NCBI GenBank assembly: GCA_963281255.1
Contig: OY725499.1
Span: 2,455,339-2,519,338 of the forward strand
Length of the DNA stretch: 64,000 bases
Reading direction: 5' to 3'
Source: Aphrocallistes beatrix
Lineage: Eukaryota > Porifera > Hexactinellida > Sceptrulophora > Aphrocallistidae
The notes below the pieces were generated by a model, which was given only the letters and a program-made list of their open reading frames with translations, searched no databases and had not been told where the DNA came from. This document shows, piece by piece, positions 1-12,240 of this stretch. The position numbers and the translations under genes were made by a program. Position 1 is the stretch's first letter. Every line of letters begins with the position of its first letter.

Positions 1-920
1 TAATTAGAAGTTAAAGTTACAAAATGGGCGTCATGCGGGCTATGTATGATATTTATTCATAGAAATGCATCAGTGTCATGAGTCTGTCAGTCGCTTCATA
101 TTTCATTAAATGTCTGACATTACATTTGATAGTTTGGTAGGCGTTTCCAATCTGTTACACTTAACCATGAGTTTAAATGGGCGGTATTAAGTGGCGTTTA
201 CATCAAACCCAAAGTATGGAACACATTTTGACCTTCGTGACAAATTTATTACGTTATCTTATTAACTATCATTCAGTTTGCATTGATTAATAATTCCTAA
301 TTTTTGACTAACACGTATAAAGTGCAATAGTATATGTGATGCAGAGATCTCTTCCCCAATTTAATTTTTTCTTAAGTATAAAGTTTAATTTCTTGGCTAC
401 TGGTATTTTAAAATAATATCTGAATTTTTCGAACTCGGATTATTTAAGTCAGTTACTGTGCTCGCTAATTTCTATAAAACACTTCTACCGATGTAGCCTT
501 GCGGTATGGTGAGCTTGACCCGCGAGACTGCCCTGCTAATCTAATTTGTAATATTGGGTAGTCAGTCACCCCCTTCTAAATCCTGGATCCGCCCTTGATT
601 TAAGTTTTCAAATTGAAAAATGACTTAATTAGTGTAAGCACTCCGTACTTGTTAAATACCTAGTATCACATGTAGTAGTACATGTTGCACGTATGCAATT
701 GTTATCAACTTGACAAATTTGTATGCACTTGTTATCCGATATATTAGATTAGCAAACTTTGAATTAGGCTTAATGTAGCTGATTAACAAGAAGCATCAAG
801 AAATAGGAATATCCACCTATTTGTAAAATAATACAGTTATAAAGTTATAGTAAATGAACCTTTTAGAGAATATTACATACTAAAACGAATTAATATTCAA
901 ATATTTAATTTAAAATTTAC
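1..920. other. No gene recognised
   Basis: AT-rich DNA with no coherent reading frame. Because the exon at 921-1328 ends in a splice donor pointing this way, its next exon could lie here or beyond the window edge, but I could not identify one. The slightly GC-richer patch around 480-600 looks like repeat debris of unknown family. Confidence 0.5.
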
Positions 921-1328
921 CTTTTTTATGCGTGTCAGTTTAGTGAAGTATTCGTGGATATATGTTTGACTAACATCTTGCTCTTGAATGGAATCAAACA
1001 TTTCTTCATCAGCACTAGTGATGCGCTCTCGTTCTAGCAATTCATCTAATTTCTCCATCTCGGTTTGGAGGCTGAAATCGTTGCCATTTCTCTGTATTAG
1101 ATCGAAGCTGTCTGCTTCCTTCTCTGCATAGAGCTCAAAGAGAACTTGGCGTATTGCATCGCTGAGAGGAGAATCAAAGATTTCTTTCTGAATTGTCATT
1201 GAATCGTCTCTATCAATGTTCGTACATTGTATCAAAAGATCTGCTTCTTCTTGCCAGTTAGGATTGTCAATGCTTAATTGCTGGATATCCATATAAGAAT
1301 CAAGCTGAGAAGAATCTGTAGTCGCCAT
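921..1328 (-). CDS. First exon of an unknown acidic protein (partial)
   Basis: The frame starts at an ATG (MATTDSSQLDSYMDIQQL...) and runs 136 codons before a good donor, AAAAAG|GTAAAT, at 920-919. Reading past the donor adds only a few AT-rich codons before a stop, so splicing there is the likelier reading. The protein is acidic and predicted helical, with runs such as EMEKLDELLERERI; there is no signal peptide or membrane segment. I recognise no family. Downstream exons were not found, so the product is partial. It could also be a short stand-alone ORF of about 143 codons. Confidence 0.5.
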
Positions 1329-2739
1329 TATGATAATGAAATAGCAATCACAATTATATAAGCCACCACGAATAGAGAACGTTATTATATACGATATCAG
1401 TGATAAAGTTCTTTTATAGTGGAAGAAATATGTATAGTGAATGATGTATATTTCAACATAATTATCGTGGTTATGACATTTATTGTGGTATCACATTGCA
1501 AATTATCTGCACAGCATCATAACGTATATTTATCCTTAAATAAATCCATTAGATAAAACTTTTAATCCTGGATTTTTGCTTATGTGTCGAAAGTTTGATT
1601 TTATAGACGACGAAATTATCGGATATTAATGTTGATTTGCGAGTAATAGAACTAATAAAAGCATTTTAATACCAAAGTCGATATATTTTAAAGTGCTTCT
1701 TGGACTGTTAGCAAAGCTACAGTAGAATTGCATAACTATACCATTGAAATAATCCTGTGTGTGAAAATGTGCTCCTCATGCATGTTTTTTAATATCTGCT
1801 GAATCAGCATTATTAGCAGCGTGTGTATTGAATCTATAAGCCATCATAATAGTACAAGAAGAGCACTACTGAAATGAGTGTTGAAGTTCGGTAGTTTATC
1901 TCCTAGCACGAATTTAAAAGGTAAGAAGTATTTCATTTTACAAATAGCTCTTAGTGTTTAGTATACTAGATGACAGCCAAAATATGAAACCGAATTGTCT
2001 TGTTACATACAGCTCCATGTAGTACGAATGTCTTCTGCCTTCTGCTATTTACAAATTGGAGAAATGTGTAAAAATATGAATATATACCTATAAAACATCG
2101 TGAGTGATGAAATTTCCCAAAGAAATGGCAGGTGCACATCTAAATCTTACATCTCAATATGAGCATTTGATAAAATTCAGACTGTTAGATTGTACAGGAT
2201 CTCGCGTGGGTACGTACTTGCGCACTGAAGACATAGTACACTGCCTATCTTAATTTTTCTATTAGAGCTAAATTGAGGATAATTGTGGGGGACAAGAAGC
2301 AATGTCGTCAGCTGAAATCATTCGCGAAGAAATTGTAAAATCCTAGAGGCATCATTATCATCATCGTCAGACAATAATATGAATGGACTTTGAAAAATGA
2401 ATAATATGCCAATAAAATATTTGTGAAATTACACAAGACAATATAATGTCTTATTACTGTACTTTTGTTATAATATCAACACACTAAGACTTAAATCTAG
2501 AAGAATACTTGTCTTACTACTTATTAACACAGTATCTTTTGTAAAGTTCGGTCTTACCAATTTGACTCTCTGATGCTAATTGAGGATATAATTACAAAGT
2601 TTCATATTAAATTGCCTATTCGCTATTGCAATACAATATGCCTTTATACTCGACTATAAATATTAATCAAAGCAAGGCTAGTTTTATCCTTAAAATACAG
2701 TATACTACTAACCTTGAATCTTTAGAAGAAAAGGTATTT
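1329..2739. other. Intergenic, nothing recognised
   Basis: AT-rich sequence without a convincing frame on either strand. The only ATG-led frame noted (near 2302) stops after about 14 codons. It may hold the promoter of the minus-strand exon ending at 1328, but no motif is clear. Confidence 0.5.
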
Positions 2740-3060
2740 TTTAAAAACTAAGTCTATATTACGGTGCCATTCATGAACAAAGTTTATGATTTGACCATTT
2801 TCATGAATCTTGCTTGAACTTTTGACTTGCGGCATGAACTTGGCGTGAACTTTTTTTATTTGGCAACTTGGCAAGAACTTTTTACTTTTGGCATGAACAT
2901 GGCATGATTTTTTATTTGGTATGAACTCTGCAAGAACTTGGCAAGAACCTTTACGTTTGGCATGAACATGGCAAGAACTTTTTACCTTTGGAATGAACTT
3001 CTTTGATTTGGCATAACATTTAATTAATACTGTCTGGCATTAACATGGCATGAATATTTT
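2740..3060. repeat. Degenerate tandem repeat, TTGGCATGAAC type
   Basis: Imperfect head-to-tail units built from ggcatgaac/ttggcaagaact plus a T-rich spacer recur roughly ten times with variable spacing. It encodes nothing and looks like an old minisatellite. Confidence 0.7.
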
Positions 3061-3194
3061 AAGGTATGTGGCGCATGCTAAACAACTCATCTGGCAACAC
3101 TGCTATATTAGTTGTACAGACTATACTCTGTACAAGTGTATAGTGGTCTACTGCTAAAATACCCGAGTACCATTTTAGTTTACCGACTATACTA

Positions 3195-3500
3195 TGTGCA
3201 CTTACCTGCCAAAAATATTTGTACACCCCGATATTTTCCATCCAATTAGTTATAATACGAATCTATTACTAGTAACAAAAACACTAAATTTTGATTCGAA
3301 TTCGTTTTCTTCACATTCAAATTACTCAACTTATAAATTTTAACTTATTCTCCTTCAAGATTGAATATTTTCAACATTTGCAACCCTGTACCACATGTCA
3401 CCAGTTATCACCACTGTATATGATGGGGCTTAAAGGGCTAATGTTTATCGGCAGGCGAAGTGGCTACTTTCGATCTGACACTTCATGACACAATTGTGTC
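3195..3500. mobile_element. Partial fold-back MITE (TATTCGTACACC family)
   Basis: It begins with tatttgtacaccccgatatt and carries an interior related to copies at 23109-23398, 43031-43504 and 58321-58545 (for example the caccatgtcacc/ttatcaccactgtatatgat block). Only one end is clear here, so this is a truncated copy. The 43031 copy shows the complete structure. Confidence 0.5.
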
Positions 3501-4243
3501 ACTTTGTGTCTTTTTAATGATTAAATCTCAAAGAGTAGCCAACTTATTTTGCATACTCGACGCCATTGGCTAGATTAAATGATTTAAATATGAGAATTTG
3601 AGGATAACTATTTCAAGAAACAAGATGGCTTAGAATTGCATCGAATAACTTAGTTTGGAACATTTATACTACGAAATGCGCTAGCGATAATGTCGCTGGA
3701 ATTTAAACATAAAGATCGAATAAATAGATAACTCTCGTTAAAATATAAGAATGGAAAGTAAAAATTAGGTGTATGGAAGCTAGCTTGTGCAAGGGGGTGC
3801 TCGCATTCCTGATCAGCAGAGTGCAGGTAGGGCTGTCAGTACGCCTTACACTTATAAACGCTTGTGTGGTTGAAAATAAATGGTGGGTGGGGCACATCTA
3901 CACCTTAAAGGGATCTTGCATGCGATATTTGGCAGATATTGGATTGTTAGATTTCGCCGGATTTGCGCGTACGGACGTAGAGTGAAATATGACATTTTTT
4001 TTTGTAGTAGCGCGTACCCAGACTACTGATGGAAACACGAAACAAACTCAATGTCATAAAAAGCTCAGTAAAAAACTTCAAAACTTTCAAGAAATACAAC
4101 GAATTAAAACATTCTTTAACAAGTGTTGGACATGTCGATCTACCAGCTTTTTCTCTCAAGCCAGGTAAGAATAATTTGTACATGTTAAAAAGGTATTTTA
4201 TGTAATTAACTCCGCTGTGTTGAAACACTGCGAATGCATAGTA
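3500..4243. other. Intergenic, short overlapping ORFs rejected
   Basis: Short frames on both strands at 3703-4228 overlap each other, have no recognisable motif and AT-rich composition. I see no gene. Confidence 0.4.
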
Positions 4244-4514
4244 TAGGGGTTCTTAAACTAGGGGGCATAAGGATATTGTAAGGGGGGCGTAATACCGGAT
4301 GAAAATGTGAAGTGATCAATAATAGAATTGTATCAGCTTTAGCTAAATTAAGTCTTCTTCAAACGTGTGATTAGATATTCTTAATTATATTAGAAAATAG
4401 GTGTGTTCTCCGAGTTTGGTAGTCTGAAAAAGTGTAGGTGTAGCCGCGTAGGGGGCGTGATAATTCACAGATTGGCCAAAGGGGGCATGGGATCAAAAAG
4501 TTTAAGAACCCCTG
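4244..4514. mobile_element. hAT-like MITE with TAGGGGTTCTTAAAC ends
   Basis: The left end reads taggggttcttaaactaggg and the right end gtttaagaacccctg, which are inverted copies; the GGGGGC-rich subterminal blocks are also inverted. Size is about 270 bp with no coding capacity. An exact target duplication could not be confirmed. Confidence 0.6.
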
Positions 4515-4690
4515 CTCTAGAATAAACATTTTCGTGGACAGTCCAAGGTCTTGGACATAGTTCTTGATGAGAAAATTCAACCTTAAGGGTTAGAATTATT
4601 GATCTCATTCTCACCATTTTTTCAACAAATCACCTTTGACCCCTTTTTTAAGGAAAATTATTGTGAAATTCTAAAAAATTACGCTTTACA

Positions 4691-4871
4691 GTCAGGGTCG
4701 CTAATTATGAACTCGCTTAATATGAACATTCGTTTATTATGAACTAACCTCCTGGTCCCATTTTCAGTTTTTAGATAGGATTTGTATTGAATCAAGTTCG
4801 CTAAATATGAAGTATCTCTATTATGAACAGATTTTTGGTCCCCAGGTGGTCCACAATAAGCGACCCTAACT
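4691..4871. mobile_element. TA-type MITE, GTCAGGGTCGC family, copy 1
   Basis: Ends gtcagggtcgctaattatga and its inverse (cgaccctaac) enclose short AT-rich sequence with nested tatgaa repeats. The same family occurs at 36301-36449 just upstream of the helicase-RdRP gene. It has no coding capacity and presumably moved with a Tc1/mariner-type transposase. Confidence 0.65.
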
Positions 4872-5099
4872 GTGTCCAATTTTGTCCAATTTTGAAAATA
4901 TTCGTAATACAATACCCGACCGTCTTCGGTTTAATATTTAGTTATTATCTGCTAAGAATCTAAGAGTGCTGTGTTTCGTTTTCATCCCCAACGGAACATT
5001 TGTAACACTCCGTTTAAAATTAAATATGCTGATTGTCCAAAAGCCAGAATAGCTAAGTTTACTCTTTAGAATCTCAATAAATTTGAACTAACTCTGATA

Positions 5100-8000
5100 A
5101 TGGATATTATTAATCTGAATGTTTATATTTTAGAACATAGAAACCCAGAGTGCGTTTACTATGGTGTCCGAATTGTGACTGGGCATCAAGATGAAGCTAG
5201 TACCTCAACCAAGATCTACTTGGAATTGATCGGAGAGAAGGGCAGGAGTGGAAAGATTGGCGTTGGAAATTTCATCAAATTCATCAAATCCTCTGTAGCA
5301 ACTTTTGATGATTATCTCATCCAGTGTCATGGAAATCTGGGAGAAATACATCTGGTAACAATAGGGATTGATGACGTGAGAATCGTAGGGAATCATGCAT
5401 CCTGGTATGTCGATTTCACATACGTTATTAACATGAACACAGAGTGTGAACAGAACTTCCCCTGCTACCACTGGTTAGGAAATGGTGATCATTTTACGAA
5501 TTCTTCTTTCGCTGGTGAGTTAAATTTGAATAAATTAAAAGAAAATTAGATATTTACTGATTGCATTATATTAGTTAACCGTTTCTTCATCGGTTATCTT
5601 TTGACATTGTACAATTATCACTAGATTTAACTAAAGAAGAGATCAAGGATACTTTTGTTTTTATTCATTGATACGTAATTAGCTTATTTCATAAAACTCT
5701 TATTTTTATTGCAGTTTAGCAGCTTTTGGGTTTTCCTTTGTACTTTAAAACATCGCATACAATGTACCTGGCATTCGAGATTATTTGAATAATTTTTTTA
5801 AAAATGCTCGTGATTTAAATGGTTCCTTCGATGCTTTTTTCTTTTAGCAACTCTTAAACATGTGGCGGACTATCCTTTGCTACTAGAGAATAGGGCCGCA
5901 CAGGTTGGAGAAAGACGGCAGAAATATGTTTGGGAGTTCTTTGCTGACGCAGGAGTGCCTTCTGGGATTGACATCAGTAAGGCTAATGCAGCACCACTAG
6001 ATGAGAAATTTGAGAAGGTTAAAGATCAGAATTTTACACACAACTTTTCGAAAAGTGGATATGCTGGAATTGAGGGTCAAATTTATATATCTATCGAAAA
6101 GAAAATTTCACAAATTATGGGTTACAAAGTGAACGATAATATGACCTTGGATAATCTTCATGATTTCTATACAATAGCTCACAAATTGGTGCAAGAAGGT
6201 GCGAAAGATAGCTCTGAAAAGCTAGTTGACAGAAAGTTAATTTCATTCGAAACAGCTCGTTGGACTAGCGATGCAGAGTTTGGGAGAGTTATTCTAAACG
6301 GAGTGAACTGTATCGTCATTAAAAGATGTACAGTCCTGCCCGATAACTTCCCAGTCACTCACGATCATGTGAGGCATTTCTTAATCCGTGGATTGACGCT
6401 AGAGCAGGAAATGGAGGTATGTACTATTGTACGCATGTGCTTATAGATAGATATAGTTTGTGATAATTGCAAGATGGGTGGCATAGGCGTCGGAAATGGG
6501 CCCGCTACATTCACGGCATAAATAAATATCACACTCACAATTCACTAACATAACAAACTCTATAGAAATCGACTATTATCATAATCTACTCGACTGTATT
6601 GCGATAGTGGTTTCCCAAGACGGGAAACTCCCTACTGAGCTACCTGCTCGCTTGTTGCGCAGTTAAACTGCATGATACACGGTTCTAGGACTTTGCGAAT
6701 GTATCGGGTAAGCTTGTGCCCAGCCAGATAGGCCCTCCGGGCCTATCCGGCCCATAACCAACGATGCCGGGTAGAACCGGGTATAGTCCGGGTGGGTCCG
6801 ACGCCTATGATGGGTGGAGACGTTTCCCGATTCAAGGAAACACAATCTCAGCTAGAACCTGACCACCTTAGTATCTTGAACTGAGTTTAAGATTTACATG
6901 TAGTCAGACTCTTGCTTTTCTAGTGTAAATACTGCTATCTACGTATGCGTAAATAGTTTAAAAGTACACCAGCAAATTTTCAAAATCATTATCTCGATAT
7001 ATCGAGTTCAACTTCGCACATTCTTGGCAATTGAATGCCATTGGTTAATTATTGGTGTTGAGACCTAGTATGTCATATGAAAGGATTGAAGAATGGCAAG
7101 TCGTAGGAATATGAAAATTGGCATGCAATGTGATTAACTGATGTGTCTAGAAACAAATTTGAATGTATGTGCAGAATTTTGACGCATTTCCTATCATATA
7201 CGTATATGGATTCACTATCACAATAACAAATCATTGAAAATACTGGATCAATCATTGAACGTATTTGAATATAATCTGTTTCTTATAATGCATAGACATG
7301 AAAAATGTGATATGTACAGTAGATATTGGATAGAGTGATAGTGCCGGGGACAAGGAATGTTTGGTCAAATCATGACTATATCCAAATTATCACTACATCC
7401 AATAAATTTAGTATGAAATGTCATCGACTGGGGCACCTCAAACTGTACAAAATCATCACTACGTATATCCAATAACTATTGTATATATTTTCACAGCTTC
7501 ATATAAACTTGTACATATTTTAAAAGAATTTTCAAATAGATGGTAGAGATTAGGTTTCGATAGTTCATGTAGGGTTTTCAAGGGTGTAGATTCCGAATAC
7601 GATATTTCAAAGCTTTAAGATAATAATTTGTTTGTTGTTTCAATAGATCCATGAAGTAGAGAAATTTCAAAACATCCCAGCTATTCCGAGCTAACCAAAA
7701 TTAGTCATTGCTTAGACCTCGGAATCAAGACTGTAGATATGCTCTCGATTCCGGATAGTTCGCTTAATCGAGTTTGAGTTTATAAAAGTAATTCCATTAC
7801 TATAATTTAAACAATTACTTATCCTATATTGGACAAGATTGGAGAATATCCTTACTATTAAAACTCGATTATTGTTTGTGTATATATATCTATATATATA
7901 TCTGTAACGAATTGATTGAAGAAACTGCCGAGCAGAAAAAGCTGATTTTTGGCATGTGGGAGTCTTTTGGCTATGGCTCCACTAAGTTCTGAGCTCAGAG

Positions 8001-10200
8001 CAAAATGTCGACTCATCATGGAATTATGACGTCATTGTCACATTTTTAAAAGTTAAGCAACACAGTTATTCGGGCATAACTCAGCCATTATAGGAGATAG
8101 AAGGCTGAAATTTTAATAGAATCTGTATACTAACATATCTCACGCATGATGTAACTATCATCAAAAAATGATGACTCATCACTTTGTTATGACGTCATCA
8201 TTACTCATCAAAAATTGATCATTTTGGTGATTTTTGAGCGATATCGATTATAGCAGTACGGCAGATGTATTTAGAGATGTTATCTCCCATATAATTAATC
8301 AATGCTGACCGCAGGCGACCGAAGGGAGCCTCCGGCGGACACAAAGTGTCCGCCAGCCGCGCAGCGCAAGCAAGCGAAGCGCGCTTGTAAGTTAATATTT
8401 TACTAAGTATAATTTTAAATTACTTGTAGAATGGAAATATTTACATCTGTGATCTCAGTGAACTAATGGAGGGACTTCCGTGCAGAGAAGGGTGTTATGT
8501 GGCAGCTCCACTCTGTCTGCTTTATGTCAACACTCTGAAACAGCTTCTCCCTATCGCTATTCAGCTGAAGAGAGTGCCGGGGGAAGATAATCCTATTTTC
8601 TTACCTTCTGATAGTAGGGTTGATTGGATGTTAGCCAAGATGTACTACGCTAGCGCGAGTGCACAGGTATCTTGCATACTAACGCTAAGATTTATGTTAG
8701 TTGTCAGTTAAACTTATTTTCTTAACCACAACCACATGCAGATGCGACTCATTTTTTCACCGGCACAATCTGCTATCTAGTTTTCCACAATTCAATAATT
8801 AAAGGTTGTTGAATCACATTAGAGTTGAAAAATTTTAAATTGCAAAAAAAAGCACTATTTGGACTAAAAATATTATTTTAAAATATGTACAGGGTGACAC
8901 ATAAGTTCTGCTACAAGCTTAATTAGATAGAATTTTTTTAATACTCGAACAATCTTAGTTATTATGGTCTTTAGAGATTGTAATTCGAGTATTTTCAAAG
9001 ATTTTAAAGATTTTTCGAGTCTAAGACCTACGTGCTTCATTTAGCATCATCAGCTGTCTTCACACTACCTAGCATGCCACGCTGCAATGGAGGCGTACGG
9101 TGTCGCCACTATGAGAAACCTTCCAGACGCACACCCTGTCTACAAACTCCTCAGGCACCACTTCCACTATACGATGGCTATTAATATCGCAGCAAGGAAA
9201 GCACTAATTAATGATGGCGGGTTAATTGATAAATTATTTTCTATTGGAGGAAAAGATTCTAAATCTGGGAAGAATGAACTTCTCAGAAGGGCCTCAGGGC
9301 TGTACGACGTCCACTGGAGCCATATCAAGAGGAACCTAGCCGAGAGGGGAGTTGACGATCCTGAAAAGCTACCAAACTACTATTATAGAGACGACGGCAG
9401 CAGACTGTGGGATGCTATCGAAGCATACGTTAAATCGATAGTAGACGTATTTTACGAGGATGACAAAGAAGTACTGGAAGACGCTGAGCTAGATTCATGG
9501 GCTAAAGACGTCTATTTTAACGGTTTTCCCGCATTTCATAATGCGCCAAATGGACGTGGATTCCCAAATAAAATGAAGAGTAAACGCGAGCTGGTGGAGT
9601 ACTGCACTCTGATCATCTTCACTGCCGCTGTGCACCATTCAGCTCTAAACTTTGGACAATTCCAAACATCGGGATTTGTACCGAATGCTTCATACACGAT
9701 GCGCCATCCTCCAATGGCGAAGAAAGGCGTTTATTCGGAAAATCATATCCTAGAATGCCTTCCCAACGCCTCTACGACTGTATTACAGGTCGCCTTGACT
9801 TGGACGCTCTCACAATATAGTCCCGATGAGGTAGGCTTATTGCAATGCTAATAGAGTTACATATTTCCATTTTACCGTGAACTTACACAATACCTTATTA
9901 TTTAGTTAATTGGGTAATTTAAGCTACAGTTCATGCTCAAAATCCTATACTTCCAATGTTATCTATGTAGACTGTGTATACTATTCGGTTGAGAATACTA
10001 CAGAATTTGTTTTTATAGATGTTCCTGGGTGGCTATCCTACAATGTGGTTCACTGATGATAAATCTAAAGAATGTGTGCAAGCATTCCACAAAGCTTTAG
10101 AAATCTCATTAATGCTGATATCATTGAGAGGAACAAATCGCTAGAAATTCCCTACGAATACCTTCTCTCCACTCACTGCCCCAACAGCATAACTATCTAA
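5100..10200 (+). CDS. Animal lipoxygenase (PLAT + LOX), five exons, 3' frameshift
   Basis: Predicted dioxygenase of polyunsaturated fatty acids. Exons: 5100-5514, 5848-6416, 8430-8666, 9045-9830, 10019-10200. All junctions are GT/AG and phase-compatible. Residues about 15-135 form a PLAT lipid/membrane-binding domain (YGVRIVTGHQ...), followed by the helical LOX domain. Iron ligands are visible: HQLSSH (about His409, His414), HHSALN (about His605, Asn609), and a C-terminal ...NSITI. However, the last exon reads in frame only to a TAG at about 10140-10142; the conserved tail (IPYEYL...NSITI, stop at 10198-10200) lies one frame over, as if one nucleotide were missing near 10097-10120. This is either an assembly error or a real inactivating lesion. 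The start at 5100 is the first ATG, but tattttag just after it could instead be an acceptor, so the N-terminus is uncertain. Orthology to a given ALOX type cannot be set. Confidence 0.93.
6482..6809. mobile_element. P-superfamily-type MITE in lipoxygenase intron 2
   Basis: Terminal inverted repeats CATAGGCGTCGGA / TCCGACGCCTATG are flanked by a perfect 8-bp duplication ATGGGTGG (6474-6481 and 6810-6817). The CANRG-like terminus and 8-bp duplication are those of P elements, and match the longer element at 46022-48229. It is 328 bp and non-coding. A partial copy of its first half sits at 60651-60821 inside the Ginger element. Confidence 0.85.
7040..7260. repeat. Dispersed repeat, 'ggcaagtcg...ggcatg' family, copy 1
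   Basis: About 200 bp resembling 24302-24530 and 26077-26300 (shared blocks: gattgaagaa.ggcaagt, aaattggcatg, tatatatggcttcact.tcacaatag). It is non-coding and lies in lipoxygenase intron 2; ends were not resolved. Confidence 0.6.
7314..7410. repeat. Short inverted repeat, TAGATATTGGATA family, copy 1
   Basis: cagtagatattggatagagtgata is followed after about 50 bp by its near inverse tatcactacatccaat. A second copy lies at 57428-57515. It is probably a very small MITE. Confidence 0.5.
7838..8396. repeat. Dispersed repeat with AT core and GGCGGACAC hairpin
   Basis: It starts with attaaaactcgattattg, passes a (TATA/TATC) stretch and a block rich in gacgtcat, and ends in a GC-rich tail containing the palindrome ggcggacacaaagtgtccgcc and a cgcgcttcgcttg-type inverted block. 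An inverted copy covers 49330-49700 plus 51165-51190, split by a Tc1-like insertion; a third copy is at 57565-58100. Microsatellite core plus a terminal hairpin recalls Helitron-derived elements, but that assignment is tentative. Confidence 0.6.
8890..9034. mobile_element. Solo end of a CAGGGTGACnnATAAGTTCTG MITE
   Basis: The sequence cagggtgacacataagttct and the following 140 bp match the left arm of the fold-back element at 23530-24294. Only one arm is present, and it ends about 10 bp before lipoxygenase exon 4 at 9045. Confidence 0.65.
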
Positions 10201-10557
10201 TAAGAACTGGACTCTAAAACACTAGCAGTGTCTTGATTATTTACTAAGTCCTGTTATTTCTCTTGTATTCCTGAAATATTTGTTCAGTTTTGAGATTAGT
10301 TTTGAGATTATGTATATTAGGTAATTTCTTTAAATCACATTGTTAGGGTTTAAATCTTTAATTACATGGTACGTTTGAACGGTGCATCCATGCATTTTGA
10401 GTGTAGGTTCTGAATATGTATATCTTCCCTCGACGATAAATAATTCATTTGTTGTTTGTCTACAATATGTTAAAAATAAATAAATTTCAAATTATGCTAG
10501 AGGTTTCAACTAAGGTATTCGATGTTATAAATTCTGAATAATAATGAGAGATATGAG

Positions 10558-10825
10558 CAGGGGTGTAGTGCAAGGGGAACAGTGCTCCCTTACTAATTTT
10601 CAAAGAGAGCGAGTTTAACATTTTCCTTGACGGATTGGTACACTATATTTTCATTGATTGTAAATTCTCTCTATTTTCTTAACTAAGTTGCCTTATTCTT
10701 TCGTAATATTATGAAGGAGCGGCGATTGCAAAAGCTTTTGTGACAACATTTATAGATATATTAATGTCGTAGCAACATTTTGGCATCAAAGACTATTTTA
10801 CAGGCGCTTGAGCACTGCGCCACTG
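10558..10825. mobile_element. hAT-like MITE, CAGGGGTGTAGTGC family
   Basis: The ends CAGGGGTGTAGTGC and GCACTGCGCCACTG are imperfect inverted repeats. The interior (aacattttccttgacggattggta...) recurs at 36462-36690, and the right end recurs at 48768-48844. It is non-coding. Confidence 0.6.
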
Positions 10826-11537
10826 GGCATGAGAGAGTACTCTACAAAATATTAGTTCATGCATAATAATGTCATAATGACTAGATAGTACAGAAGAACC
10901 CAAAGCAAAGTGGAAGTGAACTTGGGTGGGATAATATTATAATATTGCTCTTATAACGAAGAGAATTCAAACAGATCAGGATCAGAAATGAGCGACTATA
11001 AAACAAATTTTACATCCAAAGAATTTATTGTTATTTGGTACAATTCGTATGAATAATTACATGTAGATAATTTAATAGTAATATCCCATTGAGTAGTCTA
11101 ATCGTAGATAACGAGAATACTTATATGGAACTGAGTTACAAACAAACAAGATCCTAGCCAATTCATTTAAAATTAATATAAATTGATTTAAAATCAACTC
11201 GAACAATCTGATCATTTTATCATAACAGCATTCTTACAAAACATAAATAAACATTAATAAAAATAGAAATTTAAACAGTTATATTACTCTTTCTTGAAAC
11301 TTTCAACTCAAATACTCATTCTCAGCCATCAAATAAATATTACTTGTGTCACTTTGTGGTACTAATAATATCCATCATATAGTGAATGACGAGTGACGAT
11401 AGATAGGAAAGTTCTAAACTTGGGAGATTGAGTTCAAAATTTACAGTACAAATAATTTGAATATGTAGATAACGAATCAAATATACCAGTGATCTATTAC
11501 AGTAGAGTTCATGATCTTTAAAAAATATACTCACTTT
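10826..11537. other. Intergenic, nothing recognised
   Basis: AT-rich DNA downstream of the lipoxygenase. No frame with recognisable content. Confidence 0.4.
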
Positions 11538-11988
11538 AGATTTGAATCTAAATTTTGTGGCGGTTGAGACAGGGACACTAATCTTCCTTTTAGCTGGTCG
11601 CTTGTCGCTCCTTGACACAGCTCTGACACCCGTTTAGAATTCCCGGAACGAGAAGAGTAGAATCAGACCCGATACCGTGTGTCGCCTCCAAATGAACCGC
11701 TTCTTGAAACCGAAGTAGAAATCTTGCTAAACGGGAAAAGCTAAGAGGTTGGTAGCCAGTCTGTCTGGTGTTCGGAAGTGGCACTCGAGAGGTGGAGCAG
11801 CTGATTTCGGTAGTGGGAGTGTCCCCGCCACAAGAAATGTGGCCTAGAGTGGCTGAAAGAACAATCACGGATCCCGTATAACTAGGACTTCCAGACAACT
11901 TCGCATACGTGTGAATCTTCTCAGGGACGGGAGGGTTACTATGTTGCCATGGGAACTTTCGGGATCTTTTGTCAGTTGGCGATGTCAA
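11538..11988 (-). CDS. Possible exon(s) of an unknown protein
   Basis: A 132-codon minus-strand frame from an ATG at 11988 (MTSPTDKRSRKFPWQHSN...) is more GC-rich than its surroundings. Shortly before its stop, an overlapping frame (SRSDKRPAKRKISVPVSTAT...) runs into a GTGAGT donor at about 11537. A single exon with one frameshift, or two exons with an unseen small intron, would join them. The product is Ser/Pro/Thr- and basic-rich with no recognised domain. It may be spurious. Confidence 0.25.
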
Positions 11989-12240
11989 AATGATAATTAA
12001 TTTCCTGAAAGCTGATTTATGGAGAGGTTACATGCCAAAACGTTTCTACATAAAATATCCAAGTACACAAGTGTTCAATTTCCTCAATTCCTAAATATTC
12101 AACATATTCAACCTAATATTCATCAGGTGGGATATAAAATTGAATGGCTATGCAAATCCAGAACAGAAATGTGGTAAACGAGAAGACTCCATCAACGTAT
12201 CGATTCTTGAGAGGATTTGAAATGAACTAAGTATTTTAGA